A stretch of 5,640 nucleotides of DNA from Nitrospira sp. (GTDB lineage Bacteria > Nitrospirota > Nitrospiria > Nitrospirales > Nitrospiraceae). The stretch lies in contig JAAUPT010000144.1 in the NCBI GenBank assembly GCA_012032965.1, forward strand, positions 1 to 5,640, written 5' to 3'. Positions 1 to 5,640 of this stretch are shown one piece after another; position 1 is the stretch's first letter; each line of letters opens with the position of its first letter. The position numbers and the translations under genes were made by a program. The notes below the pieces were generated by a model. That model saw only the letters and a list, made by a program, of their open reading frames with translations. It was not told where the DNA came from and ran no database searches.

Positions 1-159
1 TGAGATAGAATTTTAATTCAACAGCAGAAGCCGGTGCGCAGTCAGCGAGAGATCCAAGCTCGCCAAAGAATCGCGTCGCGCTGCGAGCAATCTTTCTCGC
101 TATGACGAACATCTTGCGTGATCCTTCATATCAACGCAGTGACCCATCATTCTTAACCC

Positions 160-171
160 ATACGGCCGTAT
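160..171. promoter_or_regulatory. 12-bp perfect palindrome abutting the -35 box
   Basis: ATACGGCCGTAT is a perfect dyad whose last base is the first T of the putative -35 hexamer. Its position just upstream of the promoter would suit an operator. However, a 12-bp perfect palindrome is expected about once in a window of this size by chance, so the position is the only support. Confidence 0.25.
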
Positions 172-199
172 TGACTGCCTCGAACGTTGTGAGTAATAT
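171..199 (+). promoter_or_regulatory. Putative sigma70-type promoter for the ABC operon
   Basis: TTGACT (171-176, 5 of 6 to the consensus -35) is separated by exactly 17 bp from TAATAT (194-199, 4 of 6 to the -10, keeping the key first two bases and the last T). The predicted transcription start is about 205-207, which leaves a leader of about 70 nt before the GTG at 278. No other promoter of this quality was noticed between here and the end of the DUF4340 gene, which fits a single transcript for the four genes. This is prediction from hexamer match and spacing only. Confidence 0.5.
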
Positions 200-277
200 C
201 CCGTGGTAGTCGTAAATTGCAGGTTCGAGAGCGAGACCACTTCAGTCTCCTCAGTCGTTCGCACCGATATCACTTTC

Positions 278-1159
278 GTGATCGACGTTCAAAACATTAC
301 AAAGCGGTACGGCCATCATACGGCTATTGATCGCGTCACCTTCTCGGTGGCCAAGGGAGAGGTGTTGGCATTCCTTGGACCTAATGGTGCGGGCAAAACG
401 ACCACGATGCGGATCCTCACGTGCTTCATGCCGCCTACTGAAGGTCACGCCAGCGTAGCGGGATTTGACTGCACCGATCAGCCCTTGGACGTGAAGCGGC
501 AGATCGGCTATCTGCCGGAAACTCCGCCGGTCTATCAGGAACTTACCGTCACTGAGTATCTGACATTCGTCGGCCGACTGCGAGGCATGACGGGACAGAA
601 TCTCACGGCAGCGCTCGACCAAACCATCGGCAGACTTGAGCTGGGTTCGGTGCGTCATCGGCTGATTGGAAACCTCTCCCGTGGGTATCGCCAGCGCGTC
701 GGGCTAGCGCAAGCCCTCCTTCATGATCCTCCGGTCCTGATCCTCGACGAACCGACGGTCGGACTCGACCCAAAGCAAATCATTGAGATCCGAGAGCTTA
801 TCAAGAGCCTGGCTGGTTCACATTCTGTGATTCTCAGCACGCACATCCTCCCGGAGGCCACCGCGGTCTGCCAGCGGGTTGTCATTATCAACAAGGGTCG
901 TATCGTTGCGGAAGACACACCGGAACAATTGTCAGCTCGATTACGTCAATCAGAGAAGGTATCAATCGTCCTCAAGACTGTCCCCCCGGACTGCGAGGTG
1001 AAACTCCGGGCGATCCCAGGCATTCTTAATGTGCTGCCGGGACAGGCAGAAGGGAGTCTTCTCCTCGAATGTGAGCTGGGTCGTGATCTGCGCGATGAGA
1101 TCGCGCGCCTGGTGGTTTCCTCCCACTGGGGCTTGCTCGAACTCCGTACCATTCCATGA
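278..1159 (+). CDS. ABC transporter ATP-binding protein, GldA/CcmA-like (C-terminal tail out of frame)
   Basis: This is the nucleotide-binding subunit of an ABC-2-type transporter, acting at the cytoplasmic face of the inner membrane. Counting from the GTG at 278, the following are visible: A-loop Tyr11, Walker A GPNGAGKTT (34-42), the signature stretch LSRGYRQR (133-140), Walker B VLILDEP with catalytic Glu158, D-loop GLDP (162-165) and H-loop His189. The Q-loop position carries YLPE rather than a Gln, as I recall for GldA/NatA-type ATPases. The frame is open back to a GTG at 203, but that lies upstream of the predicted transcription start. Family members begin close to the IDVQNITKRYG stretch, so 278 is preferred, although no Shine-Dalgarno is obvious there. 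The frame stops at 1157-1159, just before the conserved C-terminal MTLEDVFLQLT segment, which continues one frame over to 1260. With one base restored the protein would be about 327 aa. All ATPase motifs lie before the break. Confidence 0.9.
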   Translation: MIDVQNITKRYGHHTAIDRVTFSVAKGEVLAFLGPNGAGKTTTMRILTCFMPPTEGHASVAGFDCTDQPLDVKRQIGYLPETPPVYQELTVTEYLTFVGRLRGMTGQNLTAALDQTIGRLELGSVRHRLIGNLSRGYRQRVGLAQALLHDPPVLILDEPTVGLDPKQIIEIRELIKSLAGSHSVILSTHILPEATAVCQRVVIINKGRIVAEDTPEQLSARLRQSEKVSIVLKTVPPDCEVKLRAIPGILNVLPGQAEGSLLLECELGRDLRDEIARLVVSSHWGLLELRTIP

Positions 1160-1260
1160 CATTGGAAGACGTCTTCCTCCAGCTCACGCGCCACGAGGAT
1201 CACCTCGCAGAGCCGGCTGAGGCGATGGTCAGTGCCTCCGCTGAAGGGACGGACGCGTAG
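1156..1260 (+). pseudogene. Displaced C-terminal tail of the ABC ATPase
   Basis: The frame starting at ATG 1156 encodes MTLEDVFLQLTRHED and a further 19 residues, ending at TAG 1258-1260. The LEDVFLQLT stretch is the conserved end of GldA/NatA-type ABC ATPases, where it normally follows a segment like the GLLELRTIP found just upstream in the other frame. Restoring one base in the CC at 1154-1155 joins the two without loss. The ATG overlaps the upstream TGA as ATGA, so separate translation by coupling is conceivable. A 34-residue peptide of this kind has no known independent role, so it is best read as the severed end of the preceding gene. Confidence 0.8.
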
Positions 1261-1262
1261 GA
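1259..1262 (+). promoter_or_regulatory. Ribosome binding site fixing the permease start at 1268
   Basis: AGGA lies 5 nt upstream of the ATG at 1268. The frame is open further upstream to an ATG-like candidate at 1232, but that candidate sits inside the ATPase tail and would add a charged, non-homologous leader. The RBS and the family-typical start (MSPVQAVIAKELRGYFVSP) both point to 1268. Confidence 0.6.
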
Positions 1263-1267
1263 ATCGT

Positions 1268-2037
1268 ATGTCTCCTGTGCAAGCCGTCATCGCCAAAGAA
1301 CTCCGCGGGTACTTCGTCTCTCCCATCGTCTACGTCGTTGGAGCGGTCTTTCTGCTCATCTTCGGACTACTTTCCTATCTCTATGTCGGATTTGCCGGAG
1401 CACAAGCCATCCAGCTGATGCAAATGCAGGGAGGCGTGGCTCAAATCAATCTGAACGACCTGGTCTTCCGCAACCTCTTTGCCAGCGTGCGGATCGTGCT
1501 GCTGATCATTTTGCTATCCTGACCATGCGACTGTTCGCAGAAGAACGAAAATTGCGAACGTTTGAGTTCCTGCTGACGTCCCCCATCAGGATCCATGACA
1601 TTATCATCGGCAAATTCGTGAGTGTGCTCCTGATCTACCTTGGTCTCTTGGGGTTAACGGTGCTGGTCCCGACCGTGTTGATGCTGTTCAGCGATTTTGA
1701 TTGGAATCCAATCTGGACCGGGTACCTGGGGATGGCGCTACTGGGAGCGCTGTTTCTCTCAGTCGGGGTGTTTGCGTCGGCGCTGACGGAGAATCAGATC
1801 GTCGCCGCCTTTGTGAGCTTCGGCACGCTGCTGTCCATGTGGTTGATCGCCGGATTGGGAAGTCTCCTCGGCGATACCACGGCAGGCCGAATTATTTCTT
1901 ATGTGTCCTACATGGAGCACTACGACCGATTGGTTCGAGGATTGATCGACACGAGCGATCTCGTGTACTTCGGAAGCGGACTCGTGCTCATGCTGTTTCT
2001 TACACATCGGGTCGTGGAATCGACACGCTGGAAATGA
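1268..2037 (+). pseudogene. ABC-2-type permease, GldF-like, split by one frameshift
   Basis: This is the membrane-spanning subunit expected to pair with the ATPase upstream. Fragment one runs from ATG 1268 to TGA 1520-1522; fragment two is open through ATG 1525 to TGA 2035-2037. Adding one T to the TTTT at 1509-1512 gives a continuous protein of about 256 aa, normal for the family. About six hydrophobic segments are visible: near residues 20-40, 75-95, 120-142, 155-178, 182-205 and 228-248. The hallmark cytoplasmic stretch MRLFAEERKLRTFEFLLTSP, typical of GldF-type permeases, follows the break directly. The break falls in the second membrane segment, so neither fragment alone should form a normal permease. 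The gene starts 7 nt after the ATPase tail and overlaps GldG by 4 bp (ATGA at 2034-2037), implying translational coupling. Family identity is confident. Whether the break is biological or a sequence error is open. Confidence 0.85.
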
Positions 2038-3559
2038 ACCTCAAATCCATTCCCCTGGGTCTTATCGGAGTCGTACTCGCAATCGGCGGCATGATTGCGT
2101 ACAGCCTTCGACCGGACTGGCTGTGGGCCGTCACCATTGCAGAGGGGGCGGCGCTCATCTGTCTGGTGCTGTTTTTCGTCTTTCATTTTGAGACTGTGAA
2201 GGCGTTCTCCGGCCGACGCTCCACCAAGATGGGACTGAATAGCTTCCTGATGATCCTGCTGTTTTTGGGTATCCTCCTCATCGTGAACTTTCTTGCCTCC
2301 CGCCACTCTGTGCGATGGGATCTCTCGGAAAATCAGAATTTCACGCTTGCGCCGCAAACCTATCGTGTCCTCAGAACGTTGCCGCGCGACATCAAAATCA
2401 CCGTGTTCACTCGGGAAAGTGATCCTGGCTATCAAGCATTTAAAGAACGACTGGAGAGTTATCGACAAGCTTCTACCAAACTCAGCGTGGAGTTCATCGA
2501 TCCCGAGAAACAGCCCAAGATGGCCCAGAACTATGGGATCTTCCGAACCGATACGGCTATATTCGAGAGCGATGGACAGACCATCCGCGTGACCTCGCCG
2601 TCGGAGATTGAACTAACCGGTGCCTTGATTCGCATCTCAAAAGATTCCAAAAAACGTATTGTCTTTGTGGAAGGCCACAGCGAATTGAATATCGAGGACA
2701 AGGGAACGCAACGGCCTTTCTATCGCCAAAGAAGCCCTGATTCGACAAGGGTACGACGTCGGCACCATCTCGCTCCTCAAGGAGTCAGCCGTGCCGACCA
2801 ATACGTCGGTGTTGGTGCTAGCCGGTGCACGCCGTTCCGTTACGAAAGACGAGCAAGACCGTATTCGGGAGTACATAGAGAAAGGTGGACACCTCTTGGT
2901 GTTGGCCGATCCCGATACCCAGACCGGTTTGGATACATTGCTCGCTCATTGGGGTCTTGGTCTGGGCCCAGGCGTACTGGTGGACCTGCAAGATCGGTTG
3001 GCCCAAGGAGACCTCACCGCATTGTTGGTCAGAACGTTTACTGAACATGAGATCACGCAGGACCTCACGTCCGCCGTGTTGTTGCCACTATCCCGACATA
3101 TAACCTTCGATGAGCAAGGCGGGAAAGACTGGGATTTCGTGCCACTGGCTCGCACGTCGCCGAACAGTTGGGCCGAAACCAACATGCAAGGGCGCGTCGT
3201 GAGCTTAAGTGAAAAGGAAGATGTGAAAGGACCGCTCCCCATGGGCCGCTGCGTTGTCGCCCAAGAAGGCCCCGGAAGAAGGCGAACCTCGCCCGGCCAT
3301 CGCAGTCATCGGCAACTCCACCTTCGTGTCCAATGCCTTCTTCAACTTCCCCGGCAACAGCGACTTCTTTCTCCATACGATGGGTTGGCTGGCCGAGGAA
3401 CGAGACTTGATTTCCATCGCACCCAAAGAGCCGGCGTTGCGGCCGTTCACACCCAACCCCACCCAGGAACGGACACTGATCTATATTCAGGTCGTCTTCC
3501 TTCCCCTCTTGACGTTGCTCACTGGCATCATCGTATGGAGAAAGCGCAGACGCCTCTAG
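2034..3559 (+). pseudogene. GldG-family ABC transporter auxiliary protein, broken by two frameshifts
   Basis: This is the accessory protein of GldF/GldG-type transporters: membrane-anchored, with a large extracytoplasmic domain (ABC_transp_aux family). The start ATG overlaps the permease stop. The frame from 2034 reads to residue 223 and then shifts at GGG 2702-2704. A second frame runs to about residue 403 and shifts at GGG 3243-3245. A third ends at TAG 3557-3559. Removing one G at each site gives 507 aa, normal for the family. Visible are two N-terminal hydrophobic segments (about 7-24 and 30-51), a third (about 69-87), the family-typical WDLSENQNFTLAPQT (95-109), the VEGHSELNI motif (212-220) followed after repair by ERNGLSIAKEAL, a GGHLLVLADP stretch (284-293), a PAIAVIGNSTF strand (420-430), and a C-terminal membrane segment (about 482-501) ending in WRKRRRL. 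The flanks of both breaks rejoin to family-like sequence. As written, only a truncated N-terminal piece would be made. Confidence 0.88.
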
Positions 3560-3562
3560 GCT

Positions 3563-4945
3563 ATGTCACGTTACTGGCCCACACTGCTACTCCTGGTGAT
3601 TCTCGCTGGTCTAGGCGGCTATCTCTACCTCGTGGAACTCCCCACCAAAGAACGAGAAGAGAAACAAGAAACTGCGCAGAAGCAACTCCTACCGTTCCCT
3701 GAGACCGCGATTACCGGGCTTTCGATCACCACCGCTCAGGGACCGATCAACTTCAGGCTGGATGCACCGGGGAAATGGTCGATCGTTGCTCCGCTTCAAA
3801 CCGACGCCGACAATCGCGAAGTGCAATCGCTCATTCGAGCGCTGGTGACAGGGACCATCACCCGGACTCTCGAAGAGCAAGCCACCACCTTGGCGTCATT
3901 CGGGCTCGAACAGCCGGTGACCACCCTGACCATCGCAGCAGGGACGCAGCAGGAAACAATTTCCATCGGCGACAGCGGTCCCCTTTCCAACACCCTGTAC
4001 ATCCTTCGTGCATCAGACCGGCACGTGTTACTGACGACCCTCGCGCCGAAGGACTTCATCAATAAATCCTTGATGACCTTCCGCCGAAAGGAGCTCTTGC
4101 GATTTACACAAAACGATGTCGAACGAGTCCGCCTGACGTACCCAACCACCGAAATCGTGATCGACAATATGGCGAAAAACAAGCCTCGGCCCTCATGGAA
4201 GATCGTCTATCCTATCGAAGCGGAAGCTGACCAGAATGAGGTCCGATCATTGATGTTTCGGTTGGAAGATCTGAAAGCACTGAGCATCATCGACTCAGGG
4301 CCGGGGCGAAACGCCGTCGCCAAGACCCTCACAACGCAAAAAATGAAAATCACGCTATCTACCGCGGCAGGCGACCAGTCAGTCCGCCTCTATCAACCCG
4401 ACCCTCAGAGCGGTGAGGCGATTGCAGAGACCACACCGGATGGACCGCTCTATCGCATTAACCCTGTGTTGATCAAGGACCTGACACGAGATCTCTTCAA
4501 TGTTCAGGACAAGCGACTCCTCGGTCTCGATTATACGGACGTGGCCATGTTGTCAGTGAAAACGAGAGATAAGCAGTATGTGTTGATCAATCAAAGCGGC
4601 GAGTGGGTGCTTGAAGATCAGCCCATGATGAAGGTTAGTCAGGATGCGGCTGATCTGTTTGTCAGCCGTGTGGCGAATCATCCCGCAGAAGAACGTGTGA
4701 TGAAACAATCCGCACCCCTTGCTCCCTATGGGCTGCTGGCGCCAGCTGCTGAATTTGTTGCCACCAGCAAAGACGGCAGAACGATCGGGAAACTGACGCT
4801 CGGGAACCGGGCAGGTGATCTGCTCTATGCCACCGGCCAACGACTGAATGGGGTGTTTCAAGTGCGCCCGGACCTTCTCACTCAAATCCCCTCAAAGACC
4901 GAACTCCTCGCCAAATCGAAGGACGATTCGGAAACTAGGCGCTGA
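3563..4945 (+). CDS. DUF4340 domain-containing protein with three repeat modules
   Basis: Intact 460-aa protein starting 3 nt after the GldG stop. One N-terminal hydrophobic segment (residues 7-24) preceded by an Arg suggests an uncleaved membrane anchor with the rest outside the cytoplasm. The body contains three related modules, at roughly 46-178, 183-318 and 324-449. Each shows a variant of a W-x-[IL]-x-x-P strand (KWSIVAPLQTDADNREV at 71-87, SWKIVYPIEAEADQNEV at 211-227, EWVLEDQPMMKVSQDA at 347-362), then a helix, then in modules one and three a GL-x-P turn (FGLEQP, YGLLAP), and a LY-containing strand (LYIL, LYRI, LYAT) near a phenylalanine or isoleucine strand. DUF4340 has no assigned biochemical activity. 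It is often encoded beside GldA/F/G-like genes, as here, so a role as an extracytoplasmic partner of this transporter is a reasonable inference. No usable Shine-Dalgarno is seen, so translation is probably coupled to GldG. Confidence 0.85.
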   Translation: MSRYWPTLLLLVILAGLGGYLYLVELPTKEREEKQETAQKQLLPFPETAITGLSITTAQGPINFRLDAPGKWSIVAPLQTDADNREVQSLIRALVTGTITRTLEEQATTLASFGLEQPVTTLTIAAGTQQETISIGDSGPLSNTLYILRASDRHVLLTTLAPKDFINKSLMTFRRKELLRFTQNDVERVRLTYPTTEIVIDNMAKNKPRPSWKIVYPIEAEADQNEVRSLMFRLEDLKALSIIDSGPGRNAVAKTLTTQKMKITLSTAAGDQSVRLYQPDPQSGEAIAETTPDGPLYRINPVLIKDLTRDLFNVQDKRLLGLDYTDVAMLSVKTRDKQYVLINQSGEWVLEDQPMMKVSQDAADLFVSRVANHPAEERVMKQSAPLAPYGLLAPAAEFVATSKDGRTIGKLTLGNRAGDLLYATGQRLNGVFQVRPDLLTQIPSKTELLAKSKDDSETRR

Positions 4946-5000
4946 CGATATTCACTACGGCAGGTCGGCATTCTTGTGTCATCAGACGTTCCACCACTTT

Positions 5001-5013
5001 GGTTCTGAGAACC
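5001..5013. repeat. Perfect 6+1+6 inverted repeat downstream of the DUF4340 gene
   Basis: GGTTCT and AGAACC flank a single G, 56 bp after the DUF4340 stop. As RNA it could form only a 5-bp stem with a TGA loop, which is weak. As DNA it could be a dimeric binding site. There is no U-tract, so it is not called a terminator. Confidence 0.35.
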
Positions 5014-5092
5014 TAGCTCATCCTCTTGCCTGTTGCACCTTCACCTCCAGCAAACCCTTACCTATGTAGGGCTAGACCGATTTCAAGCCAAC

Positions 5093-5113
5093 TCGTAGTA
5101 TCGGCATCTACGG
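5093..5113. repeat. Imperfect hairpin upstream of the lipoprotein gene
   Basis: CGTAG at 5094-5098 pairs with CTACG at 5108-5112. The inner AT pairs (5100-5101 with 5106-5107) continue the stem past one bulged T, leaving a CGGC tetraloop, and a T-G wobble can close the outside. This is the most stable-looking of the three intergenic dyads. It could be a leader hairpin of the lipoprotein mRNA or the base of a terminator without a T-run. No folding energy was computed. Confidence 0.35.
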
Positions 5114-5169
5114 TTAGGGTTCATAAGCATGAACAGTGCCTTCGTTCCCAACATCAGAAGAAAGTAATC

Positions 5170-5173
5170 GGAG
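5170..5173 (+). promoter_or_regulatory. Ribosome binding site of the lipoprotein gene
   Basis: GGAG lies 4 nt before the ATG at 5178. This supports that start over the ATG at 5129, which opens only a 12-codon frame ending at 5167. Confidence 0.55.
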
Positions 5174-5177
5174 TCAC

Positions 5178-5640
5178 ATGAGACGGAATCTGATCCAGTT
5201 AGGACGACGGTTTGCGGTGGTTCTTCTCCTCGCACTCGGCGTAAGTTCCGGCGGCTGCGGTGACTCCGTCTCGGTGTCGGAGGATGTCAATGTACCGCTC
5301 TCCAGCTTGGAGGTTACTCCCGGTGCCCTCCAGCCAGCGTTTTTCAGCAATACCACGAACTATGTCGTCAATGCGCCGACATCTGCAACCAGCGTCACGG
5401 TAACAGCAACTCCCAAGGACAGCACGGTAACCATGACGATCAACGGAGTTGTCACTGCTGCAGGGCAAGGACGTTCCATCTTGCTCGGCGCACCAGGATC
5501 GATCACTACAATCCTCATTGCCTTGACGTCACAGACCGGCCTGGAGACTACCTATACCATTAACGTCACACGACTCTTATCGAGCGACGACAACCTGTCG
5601 GCCTTGAGCGTGACGCCAGGTACCGTGGTTCCCGCCTTTA
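5178..5640 (+). CDS. Lipoprotein with tandem cadherin-like beta-sandwich domains (3' end outside window)
   Basis: The first 154 residues of a secreted, probably surface-anchored protein; the frame is still open at the window edge. The N-terminus is basic (MRRN, then RR at 10-11), followed by a hydrophobic core (FAVVLLLALGV, 12-22) and then SSGGC with Cys27. This fits the relaxed lipobox rule, although the -3 residue is Ser instead of the preferred Leu. A first domain spans about 41-132. It opens with LSSLEVTPGALQPAF, contains the Thr/Val-rich strands NYVVNAP and SVTVTATPKDSTVTMTING, and closes with TYTINVTR, the pattern of the cadherin-like beta-sandwich family. A second copy begins at 140 with LSALSVTPGTVVPAF, so the protein is a repeat array of unknown length. 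Such domains are common in bacterial surface or adhesive proteins, but the ligand here is unknown. The 232-bp gap and its own ribosome site suggest a transcription unit separate from the ABC genes. Confidence 0.82.
   Translation, partial: MRRNLIQLGRRFAVVLLLALGVSSGGCGDSVSVSEDVNVPLSSLEVTPGALQPAFFSNTTNYVVNAPTSATSVTVTATPKDSTVTMTINGVVTAAGQGRSILLGAPGSITTILIALTSQTGLETTYTINVTRLLSSDDNLSALSVTPGTVVPAF

Larger units (their letters stand above)
4946..5177. other. Intergenic region with three small dyads
   Basis: No gene is supported here. Three short inverted repeats occur within about 115 bp: 5001-5013 (GGTTCT, G, AGAACC), 5055-5071 (CCCT-T-AC paired with GTAGGG, with a bulged T), and 5093-5113 (CGTAG-T-AT paired with ATCTACG around a CGGC loop). 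None is followed by a T-run, so a canonical intrinsic terminator is not visible for the ABC operon. No convincing promoter hexamer pair was found for the lipoprotein gene. Confidence 0.5.

Noticed and set aside
8..19. GAATT-TT-AATTC inverted repeat at the left edge
   Set aside because: A short AT-rich dyad like this is likely by chance, and nothing around it gives it a role.
9..209. Open + strand frame in the leader, with an ATG at 102
   Set aside because: The short translation has no recognisable motif, there is no ribosome site before the ATG, and the frame runs across the predicted promoter.
251..658. 135-codon open frame on the - strand
   Set aside because: It is antisense to the ATPase region encoding Walker A through the helical domain and has no independent family signature.
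1505..1527. Programmed -1 frameshifting in the permease
   Set aside because: No X XXY YYZ slippery heptamer is present and no strong downstream stem was noticed. The other breaks in the operon also lack known programmed signals.
1701..2033. Upstream extension of the GldG reading frame to 1701, overlapping the permease
   Set aside because: The extension is an out-of-frame shadow of the permease and is rich in Arg and His without family similarity. The ATG at 2034 overlaps the permease stop and starts a family-typical N-terminus.
1920..2468. 182-codon open frame on the - strand
   Set aside because: It lies opposite the permease-GldG junction. Its translation is low-complexity and rich in charged residues and His/Gln, typical of the antisense of hydrophobic genes.
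5055..5071. Intrinsic terminator for the ABC operon
   Set aside because: The stem is only six pairs with a bulge and is followed by GCTAGACCG instead of a T-run.
5129..5167. Twelve-codon frame upstream of the lipoprotein as a leader peptide
   Set aside because: It has no run of regulatory codons and no attenuator pairing with it. An AGGG 9 nt upstream is the only support.

Overview
The window is bacterial chromosomal DNA of moderately high GC. It carries one operon-like run on the + strand, followed by the start of a second + strand gene. No rRNA, tRNA, CRISPR array, insertion sequence or integrase is visible. The gene content would fit a Nitrospirota-type (Nitrospira-like) or deltaproteobacterial genome: a GldA/GldF/GldG-type ABC cluster with a DUF4340 gene, then a cadherin-like beta-sandwich lipoprotein. 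That assignment is inferred from remembered family distribution and was not tested.

Layout. Positions 1-277 hold no convincing gene but carry a good sigma70-like promoter (TTGACT, 17 bp, TAATAT at 171-199). This places transcription start near 206 and favours a GTG start at 278 for the first gene. Four genes then follow almost without gaps: an ABC ATPase (278 to 1159, tail to 1260), an ABC-2/GldF-type permease (1268-2037), a GldG-type auxiliary membrane protein (2034-3559, overlapping the permease by 4 bp in ATGA), and a DUF4340 protein (3563-4945). A 232-bp intergenic stretch with three small dyads follows. A lipoprotein with tandem cadherin-like beta-sandwich domains starts at 5178 and runs off the right edge.

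The most striking feature is that the first three genes are broken by four single-base frame changes: one in the ATPase tail, one in the permease and two in GldG. Each lies in a short homopolymer (CC, TTTT, GGG, GGG). Each can be repaired by one base to give a continuous, family-typical protein of about 327, 256 and 507 residues. The DUF4340 gene and the visible part of the lipoprotein are clean. Either the sequence contains homopolymer length errors, or the transporter is recently decaying. Sequencing error is the simpler explanation because the protein sequence on both sides of every break is well conserved.

How the genes would work together (inference): the ATPase and permease form an inner-membrane ABC-2-type transporter. 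GldG, membrane-anchored at both ends with a large extracytoplasmic domain, and the DUF4340 protein, with an N-terminal anchor and three extracytoplasmic repeat modules, are the accessory parts. In Bacteroidota, GldA/F/G homologues are needed for gliding; in other phyla the substrate is unknown. No established function can be given to this four-gene set from sequence alone.
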